In this document: in pieces, positions 17,953 to 26,096 of the stretch | Layout of the letters: the number at the start of each line of letters is the position of its first letter | How positions within the stretch are numbered: the stretch's first letter is position 1 | From: Streptomyces shenzhenensis | Lineage (GTDB): Bacteria > Actinomycetota > Actinomycetes > Streptomycetales > Streptomycetaceae | Assembly (NCBI RefSeq): GCF_003688995.1 | Contig: NZ_PENI01000040.1 | Coordinates: 1-64,000 of the forward strand | Length of the DNA: 64,000 nt | Direction of reading: 5' to 3' | Notes under the pieces: generated by a model | Database searches by the model: none | The model's input: the letters and a program-made list of their open reading frames with translations, nothing else | Told to the model about the DNA's origin: nothing | Position numbers and translations under genes: made by a program

Positions 17953-18768
17953 TCAGTCGTAGAGGGCGGCGAAGGTGTCGCGGAAGACGAGGCCGGCCAG
18001 GTCGCCGCCGCCGGTTGCGGCGGTCATCCGGGCCAGCTCGCCGGCGAAGTCGCCCCACGGCTGGTCACTGGCGAAGAGCACGCGGTCGTGGCCGATGCCG
18101 CGGTGCTCGATCTCCTGGGCCAGCCAGTACGGCAGGAAGCCGATGGCCCAGGAGAGGTCGGTGTAGACGTGTTTGCCGGCGGTGATCCAGTCGAAGAACC
18201 GGGCGCCGGCGAGCTTGATGTGGCCGCTCATCCCGCCGCCGAAGTGCACGAGGTGGACGCGGACCTGGTCGGCGTACCAGTCGACGAGGTGGCCGACCTC
18301 GTCGATGTCGGAGGCGGCGCCGGGCGAGGTGTGGATGTGCACTACCAGCCGGTGCCGGGCCGCGGTGGCGAAGATCTCGTCGAGGAGCGGGCGGCAGGCC
18401 GGGTCCGTGGGCCGTCCGCCGAGCAGGAAGCTCAACTTCAGTGCTCTGACGCCCCCTTCGCCGGCCAGGGACAGGGCGCGGGCGGTGCGTTCCTTGTCCT
18501 CGGGGCGCGCGGACACCCACAGTCCGGCACGGATCCGGTCGTCCGTCTGTGCCGCCTCGATCACCAGCTCGTTGAAGCCGAAGGCGATGTCCGGGTCCGG
18601 TACGCCGTAGTTGGGGATGACCAGGGCGCGTTCGGTGCCCTCCGCGTCCAGGTCGGCGACCAGTTGCCTGATGGTGGCGCGCGCGGTGGTGTCGGGGTGG
18701 ACCGGCGGGCCGCCGTAGAACGGGTGGGCGGGCAGGACACCCAGGTGGCGGTGTGCGTCGAAGACCAT
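17953..18768 (-). CDS. Amidohydrolase-family protein
   Basis: A 271-residue TIM-barrel amidohydrolase (amidohydrolase 2 family). The metal site is suggested by MVFDAHRHLG at the start, HIHTSPGAAS in the middle, VHFGGG and a late SDQPWGDF (the metal-binding aspartate). The ATG at 18768 puts the HxH-like motif at residue 6-8, normal for the family; the open frame further upstream overlaps the flavoprotein gene and is a shadow. It probably hydrolyses or decarboxylates a small intermediate of the nitrilase pathway. It is the least conserved member of such clusters that I know of, so its presence is notable. Confidence 0.8.
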   Translation of the reverse strand: MVFDAHRHLGVLPAHPFYGGPPVHPDTTARATIRQLVADLDAEGTERALVIPNYGVPDPDIAFGFNELVIEAAQTDDRIRAGLWVSARPEDKERTARALSLAGEGGVRALKLSFLLGGRPTDPACRPLLDEIFATAARHRLVVHIHTSPGAASDIDEVGHLVDWYADQVRVHLVHFGGGMSGHIKLAGARFFDWITAGKHVYTDLSWAIGFLPYWLAQEIEHRGIGHDRVLFASDQPWGDFAGELARMTAATGGGDLAGLVFRDTFAALYD

Positions 18769-18773
18769 GTTCT

Positions 18774-20093
18774 TCAGCCGATCGGGAGGGCGGAGGCGAG
18801 TTCGCTGGGCGCGCCGGTCAGGGTGCCGCACACGTCGGCCAGGCGGCGCGAGGCGTCGATGTGGCCGGCGAGGAACTCGGCGTCCCGGCCCACGGCCTCC
18901 AGCCGGCCCGAGCCCCAGGTGAACTGCCAGGGCAGGCCCAGGAAGTACAGGCCGGGGACGCTGCTGACGCCTCGCCAGTGCATCGGGTAGCCGCGTCCGT
19001 CGAAGGCGGGGATCTCGATCCACCGGTGGTCGCGGGTGAAGCCGGTCGCCCAGACGACGGATGTGATGCCGGCGGCGGCCAGGTCGAGGGTGCGCGGCTG
19101 CTCGCCGGGCTGCCACACGGGCCGGTAGCGGGCCTCCTCGGGTGCCTCGATGCCGTGGGCCTCGATGTGCGCGTCGATCGCGTCCTTGATGCCCTCGGCC
19201 ACGGCGTCGGCGTGGTCGAGGTTGGTGGCGAGGTCGTCGGCGAACTCCAGCGCCGGGCCTTCGATCCCCGTCAGGCGCCCGTACAGCCGCATCCCGTCCC
19301 GGGCGAAGGCGCGCAGGTCGATGTCGCGGCCGCCGTCACGCCCGGTGACGTAGTGGTTGACCCGCAGGCGCACCGCGTCGGCGTCGTCGAAGTCGTCGAT
19401 GCTCTTCCGGTAGTGGCCCATGTCGTCGAGCCAGGCCACGCAGTCCCGGCCGCGGTAGAAGCGCGCGACCCGGGGCGCGCTGCCGACCGCGAGGTGCACC
19501 TGCCGGCCGGCCAGGTGGAGGTCCTCGGCTATCTGGCAGCCGGACTGGCCGGTGCCCACCACGAGGACGGCGCCGTCCGGGAGCCGGTCCGGGTTGCGGT
19601 AGTCGGAGGAGTGCACCTGCTCGACGGCGGCGGGCAGGCGCTCGGCCATCCGGGGCAGCTTCGGGGTGTGATACGGGCCGGTCGCCACGACCACCTGGTC
19701 GGCGGTGAACTCCCCTGCCGTGGTGGTGAGTTCGAAGACACCGCTCGCCGAGCGTCGCAGCCGGGTCACGGACACCCCCTCCACCAGCGGCGGGCGGAAG
19801 GCGGCGACGTACTCCTCCAGGTACCGGACGACCTCGTCGCGGACCATGAAGCCGTCGGGGTCATTACCGCGGTAGGGGTGACCGGGCAGCCTGCACTGCC
19901 AGTTGGGGGTCACGAGGCAGAAGGAGTCCCAGCGGCGCTCCCGCCACTCGTGCCCTACCCGGTGGGCCTCGATCACCACATGGTCGACACCGCGTGCGCG
20001 CAGGCCGTGGCTGACCGAGAGGCCCGCCTGGCCGCCGCCGATCACGGCCACCGCGTGGTGGGCGCCGCCGAGCCGGGGTACCGCCGGGGTCAC
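18774..20093 (-). CDS. MSMEG_0569-family flavin-dependent oxidoreductase
   Basis: A 439-residue flavoprotein monooxygenase. The FAD Rossmann motif is GGGQAGLSVSHGLRARGVDHVV near the N-terminus, followed by the NAD(P) motif VVGTGQSGCQIAEDL, and ATGF(TRDHRW) near the C-terminus. It belongs to the family found in MSMEG_0569-type nitrilase clusters. GTG at 20093 overlaps the stop of the upstream small gene as GTGA. It would oxygenate a nitrogen-containing small molecule, perhaps to feed a nitrile to the nitrilase; that step is inference. Confidence 0.88.
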   Translation of the reverse strand: MTPAVPRLGGAHHAVAVIGGGQAGLSVSHGLRARGVDHVVIEAHRVGHEWRERRWDSFCLVTPNWQCRLPGHPYRGNDPDGFMVRDEVVRYLEEYVAAFRPPLVEGVSVTRLRRSASGVFELTTTAGEFTADQVVVATGPYHTPKLPRMAERLPAAVEQVHSSDYRNPDRLPDGAVLVVGTGQSGCQIAEDLHLAGRQVHLAVGSAPRVARFYRGRDCVAWLDDMGHYRKSIDDFDDADAVRLRVNHYVTGRDGGRDIDLRAFARDGMRLYGRLTGIEGPALEFADDLATNLDHADAVAEGIKDAIDAHIEAHGIEAPEEARYRPVWQPGEQPRTLDLAAAGITSVVWATGFTRDHRWIEIPAFDGRGYPMHWRGVSSVPGLYFLGLPWQFTWGSGRLEAVGRDAEFLAGHIDASRRLADVCGTLTGAPSELASALPIG

Positions 20094-20395
20094 CGTGTCG
20101 TCCCGTCGGCGTCGAGGAGCGCCTCGACCGTGACCTTGCTGCCGGCCGGGAAGGCGCGGACGCGCGCCGTCTCCTCGATCTGCTCCAGCTGGCCGGAGGC
20201 GCCGGTGCAGAAGAAACCGAATTTCTCCCGCACTCTCTCCCCGGCGATTCCGAGCGCGGTCCTGCTGCGCTCCAGGAAGTCGGCCAGGTCGTACTGCGCA
20301 CCGGCCGTGAAGTAGTCCTCGATCACCGTGGAGGGGGAATAGCAGCGCTGGGTCGCACCGTCGGGCCAGCGCACATCGAAATACATCTCGGGCAT
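20090..20395 (-). CDS. MSMEG_0570-family nitrogen-starvation response protein
   Basis: A 101-residue protein starting MPEMYFDVRWPDGATQRCYSPS, which is characteristic of the MSMEG_0570 family. Other visible features are VIEDYFTAGAQYDLADFLERS and two scattered cysteines. I choose ATG 20395 because GGAGG lies five bases upstream; the ATG at 20407 overlaps that site. It is the first gene of the nine-gene nitrilase cluster and its stop overlaps the flavoprotein start. The upstream gap should hold the operon promoter. Molecular function is unknown. Confidence 0.88.
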   Translation of the reverse strand: MPEMYFDVRWPDGATQRCYSPSTVIEDYFTAGAQYDLADFLERSRTALGIAGERVREKFGFFCTGASGQLEQIEETARVRAFPAGSKVTVEALLDADGTTR

Positions 20396-21178
20396 GACAT
20401 CCTCCATGCCGGGCGCCGAGGTCGGGACGCCTCGCCGCTGTGTGTGAGCACCACTTCAGCCAGCGGCGATTACCGAACCAAGTCATCCGGAATAAAGCGG
20501 AGTTACGGAAGCCTCACGCTCGGCCAGGGATGTTGTACGCAGAGTTGCCTCAGAGGTAAAAACAGGGCTCTTGGGGCGCGCAGAACCAGTGGAGCCGGGG
20601 CGCCGACCGTTTGCCAAGCTCTCGATGAACGGCGAAACGGGGAATCCGCTCGTCGGTCCGGGAATCTCATCGCGGCCGTTTTCCGCGCCGCTGGGTGGTT
20701 TCCATGGATACGACGGTCTGGTGTCGTATGCCGCGAGCTCGCGGAGGCCCGGCATGGACACGCTGGTGCGGGGCACCGTGGTGTCGCCTACGGGGCCGGT
20801 CGTGGCGGGGGCCGCCGGCCGGGCCGTCGCCGGCTGCGTGAACCCGGGTCCTGCCCGAGGGCTGGGTCCGTGACTCGGTGACCGTGGCCGTTTCGTGCCT
20901 CGCAGCGGGACGTGTCCTTGTCGCGGGGTGTCCTGTCGGCGTAACCGCCGGTACGGCACCTCACCCCGGCGAGGGAGACCGTCGGGTTCCTCAGGGGCAT
21001 CGCCCGGCGGAACAGCTGACCCGGAGGGGGGGAGGTCCACGGTGGAGGAGGTACTCCCCCGCTCCCCCTCCAGCGGCGGCTGGGGTGCGGGGTCCACCCC
21101 GGCTGAGTCTGTCCGAACGACAGTCGCTTCAGTCGCTTCGGTCGCTGGACGGCGCAGCGGCCGGGCTCCCCCGGGCCT
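20396..21178. other. Intergenic gap between the nitrilase operon and parB
   Basis: About 780 bp. The part near 20400-20520 should carry the leftward promoter of the nitrilase operon. The middle has open frames without convincing protein character. Near the parB end there is an iteron block (listed separately). I see no RNA gene or mobile element here. Confidence 0.5.
21121..21147. repeat. Iteron block beside parB
   Basis: Three head-to-tail copies of a nine-base unit, (C)AGTCGCTT, CAGTCGCTT and CGGTCGCTG, at 21121-21147. The same array with nearly the same flanks (GTCCG upstream, GG downstream) occurs at 28433-28458 in the replication origin. It lies 30 bp beyond the 3' end of parB. It may be an extra binding site for the initiator or a duplicated origin fragment. 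Confidence 0.65.
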
Positions 21179-22273
21179 TCACTTTCTGACGGTGTCGTCG
21201 GGCTCGGCGCCCCTTTTGCGCTGGTGTTCGTTGAGGATGTGCAGCATCTTGTCGAACTCGGTGTCCCCCATCCTCTTGATGAGGTGCATGGCGATGAAGG
21301 TGCCGTCGTCGTAAGGGAGCTTGGGCGGCGTGCCCGCGGGGCGCCGGGCGGCGGACTGGGCGTCACCGCGCGGCTCGGGAATCGTGTCTGTTCGGGAAGC
21401 CGCTTCCTGCTTGGGCCGCGGCGCATCTCCGGCCGACGCTGCCGGGGGCTCGCCCTCGGTGATTACGTCGTAATCACCCGGCCGGTGCTGCGGTTCGGGC
21501 CCGGCGGGAGCAGGGGGCCCGGCCGGCGAGCTGAAGGCTTGGACCTTGAAGGCCGCCTTCTCCACTTCCTTGCGGGCGCGTTCGGCCTTGAGTTCCTCCA
21601 GAGCCGCGATCTGCTCCTCGTGCGGCCGGTTCCCGACCGCGCGCAGCAGCTCGATGGGCTCCTCACGGATGCGCGCCTGCAACTCGGGCGTGAGATTGAG
21701 CAGGGCCAGCCGCTGCGACACCCATCCCTGGGAGCGGTGCAGCCGCTTGGCCAGCGCGCGCTGGCTGCCATGGATGGCCAGCAGGCGTTGCAGGGCACGG
21801 GCCTCGTCCAGCTCTTCGAGGTCCTGGCGGTGGATATTGGCGACGAGGGCTGATTCGAGGAGTTCCTCGGAGGTGGCGCCCTGCTCATCGCTGACCATCA
21901 CCTTGACCGCGGCAAGTCCGGCCTCGCGGGCGGCGGCGAGGCGGCTGCTGCCGTCGATGACGACGTACGCGGTCTCCGGCTCGATATCGGCTTCCCGGTC
22001 GGGGTTGGCCTTGACGTAGGCATCACGGTTCATGACCGTGATGGCCTGCTTCTGGCCGTGGGTCTTCAGGCTGCCCGCGAGATCGGTGAGATCTCCGAGC
22101 GTCGAACGCGGGTTGTCAGGGTTGAGGCTGATGCGATGCGGGGGCAGTTCCGTCGGCGGGGCGATGCCCGCGGTGGGGACACCGGTGGCCGCGGCCACGG
22201 CCTGGCGGCGGGCGCTGACGGTGCGCACTCCCCCGCCGAAACGGCCGGCGCCCAGCTGGTCGGCCTTGCTCAC
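21179..22273 (-). CDS. parB: ParB-family partition protein
   Basis: A 364-residue ParB. The N-terminal domain has ISLNPDNPRSTLGDLTDLAGSLKTHGQ and the conserved box VIDGSSRLAAAREAGLAAVKV. LLESALVANIHRQDLEELDEARALQRL leads into the helix-turn-helix GSQRALAKRLHRSQGWVSQRL. A Pro/Ala-rich linker connects to a C-terminal dimer region (LIKRMGDTEFDKMLHILNEHQ). It binds centromere sites and works with ParA. GTG at 22273 overlaps the parA stop as GTGA, so the two are one operon. A parS-like palindrome (21458-21478) sits inside the linker coding sequence. Confidence 0.92.
   Translation of the reverse strand: MSKADQLGAGRFGGGVRTVSARRQAVAAATGVPTAGIAPPTELPPHRISLNPDNPRSTLGDLTDLAGSLKTHGQKQAITVMNRDAYVKANPDREADIEPETAYVVIDGSSRLAAAREAGLAAVKVMVSDEQGATSEELLESALVANIHRQDLEELDEARALQRLLAIHGSQRALAKRLHRSQGWVSQRLALLNLTPELQARIREEPIELLRAVGNRPHEEQIAALEELKAERARKEVEKAAFKVQAFSSPAGPPAPAGPEPQHRPGDYDVITEGEPPAASAGDAPRPKQEAASRTDTIPEPRGDAQSAARRPAGTPPKLPYDDGTFIAMHLIKRMGDTEFDKMLHILNEHQRKRGAEPDDTVRK
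21458..21478. promoter_or_regulatory. parS-like palindrome 1 (inside parB)
   Basis: GGTGATTACG-T-CGTAATCACC is a perfect 21-bp palindrome with an odd centre. The core TGATTACGWCGTAATCA recurs at 22686, 23632 and 23826 around the same operon. It encodes GDYDVIT in the ParB linker. Probable ParB-binding centromere site. Confidence 0.8.
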
Positions 22274-23544
22274 AGCACCTCCCTGGCAAGAGCGCGCATA
22301 CCGATCGCCTGCTGCGACTTGGGGGCGTACGACAGCAGGGGCTGCTTCACTCGGACGGCCTCCTTCTGTTCCTTGAGGTCTCCGATGAGCCCGACGACCC
22401 GGGGATCCTTTATGTCCACCCATCCCTGGAGGGACGAGGTCGCGATGTAACCGCGGCGGGAGTCATAGAGGTTGACGACAATGCCGAGATAGTCGATGTC
22501 GACCTGGAGGTCGCCGCGCAGGTCGTCGAACTGCGTGGTGAGCAGGTCGTAGGCGTCCGCGGAGCTGTCCTCGGCCTGGACGACGATCAGTGCGCCCGAG
22601 TTGCCGGGCCGTTCGCTCTCGCGCCGGCGACCGTAGTAGGCCGCCGCGTCCATGCTGAGGCCGAGGCTGGGCGGGCAGTCGACGATGATTACGTCGTAAT
22701 CAGCTTCGAGGGGCGCGAGGGCCCGCTCGAGTCCGGCCTCACGCGCACGCACCGCCGAGAGGCGTACGTCGAGAAGAAAGGCGTCGTGGCAGGCCGGGAG
22801 GAGATGAAGCCTGCCGTTGAACCCCTCCTCGTCGACCGAGACGATGAGGTCACGGAGGTCGCCCTTGGGGTCGCCGGCCATGTGATTGGTGAGGCTGTCA
22901 CCATCCATCGGCAGGGGAGTGGCGCCCAGTTGGTTGGTGAGGTGGCACTGCGGGTCGAAGTCGACGAGGAGCACACGCTGGCCGGGGCCCGGCAGGTTCT
23001 CGATGTCGAGCGGGTTCTCGTCCTGCGCCGGTTCGTCGGCATGCGTCTCGCTCTGCCGCAGTGCCTGGGTCAGTGCCTTGGCGACTCGTACGGGACGCAG
23101 TGCATCGGGATCCTCGGCGAGCGCTTCGCCGAGGCCGGCGGTGATGGCCGTCTTGCCGACCCCGCCCTTCTGATTGCACACGACGATACGGCGCGTGATC
23201 TCGGGGCGGGCGACGTGGGGCGCGGGGTTGGTGTCGAGCCACAGCTGTACGGACTGGGCGAGTCCCTGGATCAGGGAGACCCGTCGGTCGGTGGCGATCT
23301 GCCGGAAGTCCTCCCACTGTCCCGGGGGCAGGAAGGTGGAGAAGGAGTCGGCGCCGGAGGTGTCAACGGCCGTGGTGGCAGAGGCCAGATTGCACCAGTC
23401 CCTGATGCCCTGTTCGACCGCGGCCTGGATCTCGACGCCGTGCTGGGCGGCCCTGATCTTCAGACTCTGACGGAGCCATCCGGGCAGCTTGCTGACGACC
23501 TTTTCGCGGTCGCTGGTTGCTGGTGAGCTCATATCGGACACCAT
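22270..23544 (-). CDS. parA: ParA-family partition ATPase
   Basis: A 424-residue ParA with an N-terminal extension of about 140 residues (type Ia-like). The deviant Walker A is VVCNQKGGVGKTAITAGLGEAL, Walker A' is LLVDFDPQCHLTNQL, and Walker B is YDVIIVDCPPSLGLSMDAA. It is the ATPase that moves ParB-parS complexes before cell division or sporulation. The start is uncertain: ATG 23544 or ATG 23532, neither with a strong ribosome site. The first residues overlap nothing, and two parS-like sites lie upstream. Co-transcribed with parB. Confidence 0.92.
   Translation of the reverse strand: MVSDMSSPATSDREKVVSKLPGWLRQSLKIRAAQHGVEIQAAVEQGIRDWCNLASATTAVDTSGADSFSTFLPPGQWEDFRQIATDRRVSLIQGLAQSVQLWLDTNPAPHVARPEITRRIVVCNQKGGVGKTAITAGLGEALAEDPDALRPVRVAKALTQALRQSETHADEPAQDENPLDIENLPGPGQRVLLVDFDPQCHLTNQLGATPLPMDGDSLTNHMAGDPKGDLRDLIVSVDEEGFNGRLHLLPACHDAFLLDVRLSAVRAREAGLERALAPLEADYDVIIVDCPPSLGLSMDAAAYYGRRRESERPGNSGALIVVQAEDSSADAYDLLTTQFDDLRGDLQVDIDYLGIVVNLYDSRRGYIATSSLQGWVDIKDPRVVGLIGDLKEQKEAVRVKQPLLSYAPKSQQAIGMRALAREVL
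22686..22702. promoter_or_regulatory. parS-like palindrome 2 (inside parA)
   Basis: TGATTACG-T-CGTAATCA, 17 bp perfect palindrome, encoding the DYDVI residues just before the Walker B aspartate of ParA. It shares the core of the other three sites but lacks their outer G/C arms. Confidence 0.72.
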
Positions 23545-23631
23545 ACTAACGCCGGTGATCCTTAGGGCCGCCAACACGTTAGTTATCACTAGTTCGTGGC
23601 CAACCAGCCGCTCAGCCAAGGTAGCGGGGGA

Positions 23632-23650
23632 GTGATTACGACGTAATCAC
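23632..23650. promoter_or_regulatory. parS-like palindrome 3 (upstream of parA)
   Basis: GTGATTACG-A-CGTAATCAC, a perfect 19-bp palindrome about 90 bp upstream of the parA start. It could be both centromere and autoregulatory operator of the parAB promoter. Confidence 0.8.
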
Positions 23651-23811
23651 CTCGGCCGTTACGCCGTGGGCGTGTCGCGTCTGCCTGCCGTCCCAACTGC
23701 GGCCAGACACGGCTTGCTTCTGACGGACGGTCCGGTTCTCGGGCTCGCCGGCCACGGTCCTCCGTGCAGGGAAGCGCGCCCGGGGGAGCCCCGCCTTCAT
23801 GGTCTGCCGAC

Positions 23812-23840
23812 GCCGGGTGATTACGACGTAATCACCCGGC
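23812..23840. promoter_or_regulatory. parS-like palindrome 4 (longest)
   Basis: A perfect 29-bp palindrome, GCCGGGTGATTACG-A-CGTAATCACCCGGC, between parA and the TetR gene. It is the longest of the four sites and is intergenic, so it is the best candidate for the main centromere site. Confidence 0.8.
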
Positions 23841-23896
23841 GGGTCCGGCTCGGGCCTACGGCAGGGCGGCGCCGGCGCTTGCCCCCTTCTCTGCCC

Positions 23897-24457
23897 TCAC
23901 CGGTCCGCGTCCTGTCGGCGAAGGCCTTCGAGGATGACGTTCATCAGAGGCCGTGCCGTTGATTCCCACTCGTCCCGGTCCAGCCGGCTGAGGTAGGCGA
24001 TGAGCAGGAGGACCCCGTGGGCATCCACGTCCGCGCGGAGGGAACCGGCCGCTTTCCCGGCGTTCAGCAGGTGGCCGAGGGCGCCTTCGATGGGGTTGTG
24101 GCTGTGGGCGACAAGGTCCTGCCACGCCGCCGGCTCGAGCGCCGCCAGGACGCCGCGCTTGACCTCGGCGTAGTCGATCACTCGGTCGAGCCAGTGCCGC
24201 AGGGCTTCCACGGGCTCGTGTTCCGCCAGGAGGGCGGAGGCGGTGGTTACGAGTTCTTCGACGTCGCGCCGGTAGACCTCGGCGAGGAGCGCTTCACGGT
24301 TGGGGAAGTTCCGGTAGAGCGTTCCCTGTCCCACGCCGGCGCGCTTGGCGATCTCGTTGAGGTGGATGTGGTGGGACTCGGCGAGGGCTGCGCGGGCGGC
24401 CTCCACGATGCGGGTCCGGTTCTGCACCGCATCCGAACGGCGTGCCGATGCACTCAT
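23897..24457 (-). CDS. TetR-family repressor, divergent to an SDR gene
   Basis: A 186-residue TetR protein. The helix-turn-helix is HLNEIAKRAGVGQGTLYRNFPNREALLAEVYRRDVEEL, and the C-terminal ligand domain resembles TetR proteins with SDR partners (RGVLAALEPAAWQDLVAHSHNPIEGALGHLL). ATG 24457 has an AGGAGAGG site. It is divergent from the SDR gene at 24553, and the 95-bp gap holds two copies of GGACACGTGTCC. It very likely represses itself and the SDR gene. The inducer is unknown. Confidence 0.88.
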   Translation of the reverse strand: MSASARRSDAVQNRTRIVEAARAALAESHHIHLNEIAKRAGVGQGTLYRNFPNREALLAEVYRRDVEELVTTASALLAEHEPVEALRHWLDRVIDYAEVKRGVLAALEPAAWQDLVAHSHNPIEGALGHLLNAGKAAGSLRADVDAHGVLLLIAYLSRLDRDEWESTARPLMNVILEGLRRQDADR

Positions 24458-24485
24458 GGGCCTCTCCTGATGTTCCGCCTCGACC

Positions 24486-24537
24486 AAGTGGACACGTGTC
24501 CGGTAAGCTGAACCGCGTAGCGGACACGTGTCCACTT
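24486..24537. promoter_or_regulatory. Twin operators for the TetR/SDR pair
   Basis: AAGTGGACACGTGTCC (24486-24501) and GGACACGTGTCCACTT (24522-24537) form a large inverted repeat; each half contains the 12-bp palindrome GGACACGTGTCC. It lies between the divergent starts and would overlap both promoters. Confidence 0.82.
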
Positions 24538-24552
24538 TACTTGGAGGCGGCA

Positions 24553-25296
24553 GTGCTCTCTCTTCACGGCAAGATCGTCGCTATCACCGGAGCGAGTGGC
24601 GGCATCGGCGAAGCCACGGCCCGGCTGCTCGCCCGGCGGGGCGCCGCGGTCGTCCTCGCGGCGCGCCGCGGCGACCGCATCGACGCCATAGCCCAGGACA
24701 TCCGGGAGGCGGGGGGCCGCGCCGCCACGTGCGTCGTCGACGTCACCGAGGCCGCGGATCTACGGCGGCTGGTCTCCGCCACCGTCGACCGGTACGGCCG
24801 TATCGATGTACTGGTGAACAACGCCGGCATCGCCCCGATCAGCCCGCTGGCCGACCTCGACACCGAAGGCTGGTCGGCCATGATCGATGTCAACCTCCGC
24901 GGCATGCTCAACGGCGTCGCCGCCGCGCTGCCCGTCTTCCGCGCGCAGGGGTCGGGCCATCTGGTCACCATCGTCTCCGTGGCCGGCCTGGCGTCCGTGT
25001 CGCCCTCGATGGCTGTCTACGCCGCGACCAAGAACGCGGTACGCACCGTCCACGAGGGGCTGCGCAGGGAGTCCACCGACGGGGTGGTGCGCACGACAGC
25101 CGTCTCGCCGGGATACGTCCGTACCGATCTCGCCGACTCCATGGCGGACCCGCGCCTCCGCGCGCAGACGCGGAAGAACATGGACGCGGTGGGCATCTCT
25201 CCGGCCGCGGTGGCCCGCGCGGTGGCCTTCGCCATCGAGCAGCCCGGCGACGTCGAGATCGGTGAGATCAACGTGCGCCCCACCGTCCAGGCCTGA
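24553..25296 (+). CDS. Short-chain dehydrogenase/reductase
   Basis: A 247-residue classical SDR. The cofactor motif is TGASGGIGEATARLLARRG, NNAG is at VLVNNAGIAP, and the active site is the Ser in TIVSVAG with YAATK. Arg residues after the glycine motif (AARRGDR) suggest NADP(H). Start GTG 24553 with GGAGG five bases upstream; ATGs further up lie across the operator. Repression by the divergent TetR protein is likely. It probably oxidises or reduces a xenobiotic or secondary alcohol/ketone. Confidence 0.9.
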   Translation: MLSLHGKIVAITGASGGIGEATARLLARRGAAVVLAARRGDRIDAIAQDIREAGGRAATCVVDVTEAADLRRLVSATVDRYGRIDVLVNNAGIAPISPLADLDTEGWSAMIDVNLRGMLNGVAAALPVFRAQGSGHLVTIVSVAGLASVSPSMAVYAATKNAVRTVHEGLRRESTDGVVRTTAVSPGYVRTDLADSMADPRLRAQTRKNMDAVGISPAAVARAVAFAIEQPGDVEIGEINVRPTVQA

Positions 25297-25350
25297 CACG
25301 GCCCCGAAGTCCTGGCTCGGACGCCCCGGGGTCGGTCACAGTCGACTGAC

Positions 25351-25944
25351 TTACCGGGCGTCGCTCAGAGCCATCCCGTGTCCGAGAGCGCTCCATGCCG
25401 TCGCGAGGATGTGCGGCCGGGTCTCCGGGGAGGCGGGCGCAGCGGCGTCATCCGGTCCGGCTACGGCGAGCGTGCAGAGGGCGCCGAGCGCTCCGATCAC
25501 CCGGCACCGGCGTTCGAGGCTCCCTTGTCCGGGCCCGGGCAGGCAGAACATGCGGCAGATGTCGCTGCCGAGAAGTTCGACTTCACGCTGCAGGTGCGGC
25601 TCCTCCAGGGGGGTCGCGAAGGCGGAGACGAGGCTGATGTAGCCCGGCCGGCGCAGCGCGAGATCGGTCAACGCGACGAGGGAAGCCGCGTCGCGTGCCG
25701 GCCCGCAGGGCAGGTCGCTCACGGAGCGCAGGACGGCGTGGGTCTGACTCCGGCACTGCTCGACCGACTTGCCGATCAGTGTGTCCTTGCTCGTGAAGCG
25801 GTTGAGGATCCCGGCCTTGGAGTAGCCCGTGGCGTCGGCGACGGCCTGGATCGAGGTGCCCTTCACGCCGCGGCGGGCCAGCAGTCCTGCGGCGACGTCG
25901 AGGACCGCTGCGTCGATCTCCTCTTTGGAGGGTCGGATTCCCAT
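25351..25944 (-). CDS. TetR/AcrR-family regulator
   Basis: A 197-residue TetR protein. HTH: GVKGTSIQAVADATGYSKAGILNRFTSKDTLIGKSVEQC. The C-terminus has PGYISLVSAFATPLEEPHLQREVELLGSDICRMFCLPG, a ligand domain with two cysteines. The ATG at 25944 is divergent from the reductase gene at 26097, with a palindrome (26005-26019) between them. It probably represses that gene and itself. Confidence 0.87.
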   Translation of the reverse strand: MGIRPSKEEIDAAVLDVAAGLLARRGVKGTSIQAVADATGYSKAGILNRFTSKDTLIGKSVEQCRSQTHAVLRSVSDLPCGPARDAASLVALTDLALRRPGYISLVSAFATPLEEPHLQREVELLGSDICRMFCLPGPGQGSLERRCRVIGALGALCTLAVAGPDDAAAPASPETRPHILATAWSALGHGMALSDAR

Positions 25945-26004
25945 GCGGCCACCCTACCCGTCCCTGAACAGCCCAGACAGTGACTGACCAAATCGATAAT
26001 TGCC

Positions 26005-26019
26005 TGACCGAATCGGTCA
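26005..26019. promoter_or_regulatory. Operator palindrome for the TetR/reductase pair
   Basis: TGACCGA-A-TCGGTCA is a perfect 15-bp palindrome in the gap between divergent genes. A degenerate second copy (TGACCAAATCGATAA) lies just upstream near 25985. This is a plausible TetR operator, with an AT-rich -10 region (TATACT) right after it. Confidence 0.75.
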
Positions 26020-26096
26020 TATACTCTGGCGGGCGGCGCGTATCGGCTCGTCAACGGCAGCCGCCCGCAGGCACTTTCCGTAGGAGGAGATCGCTC

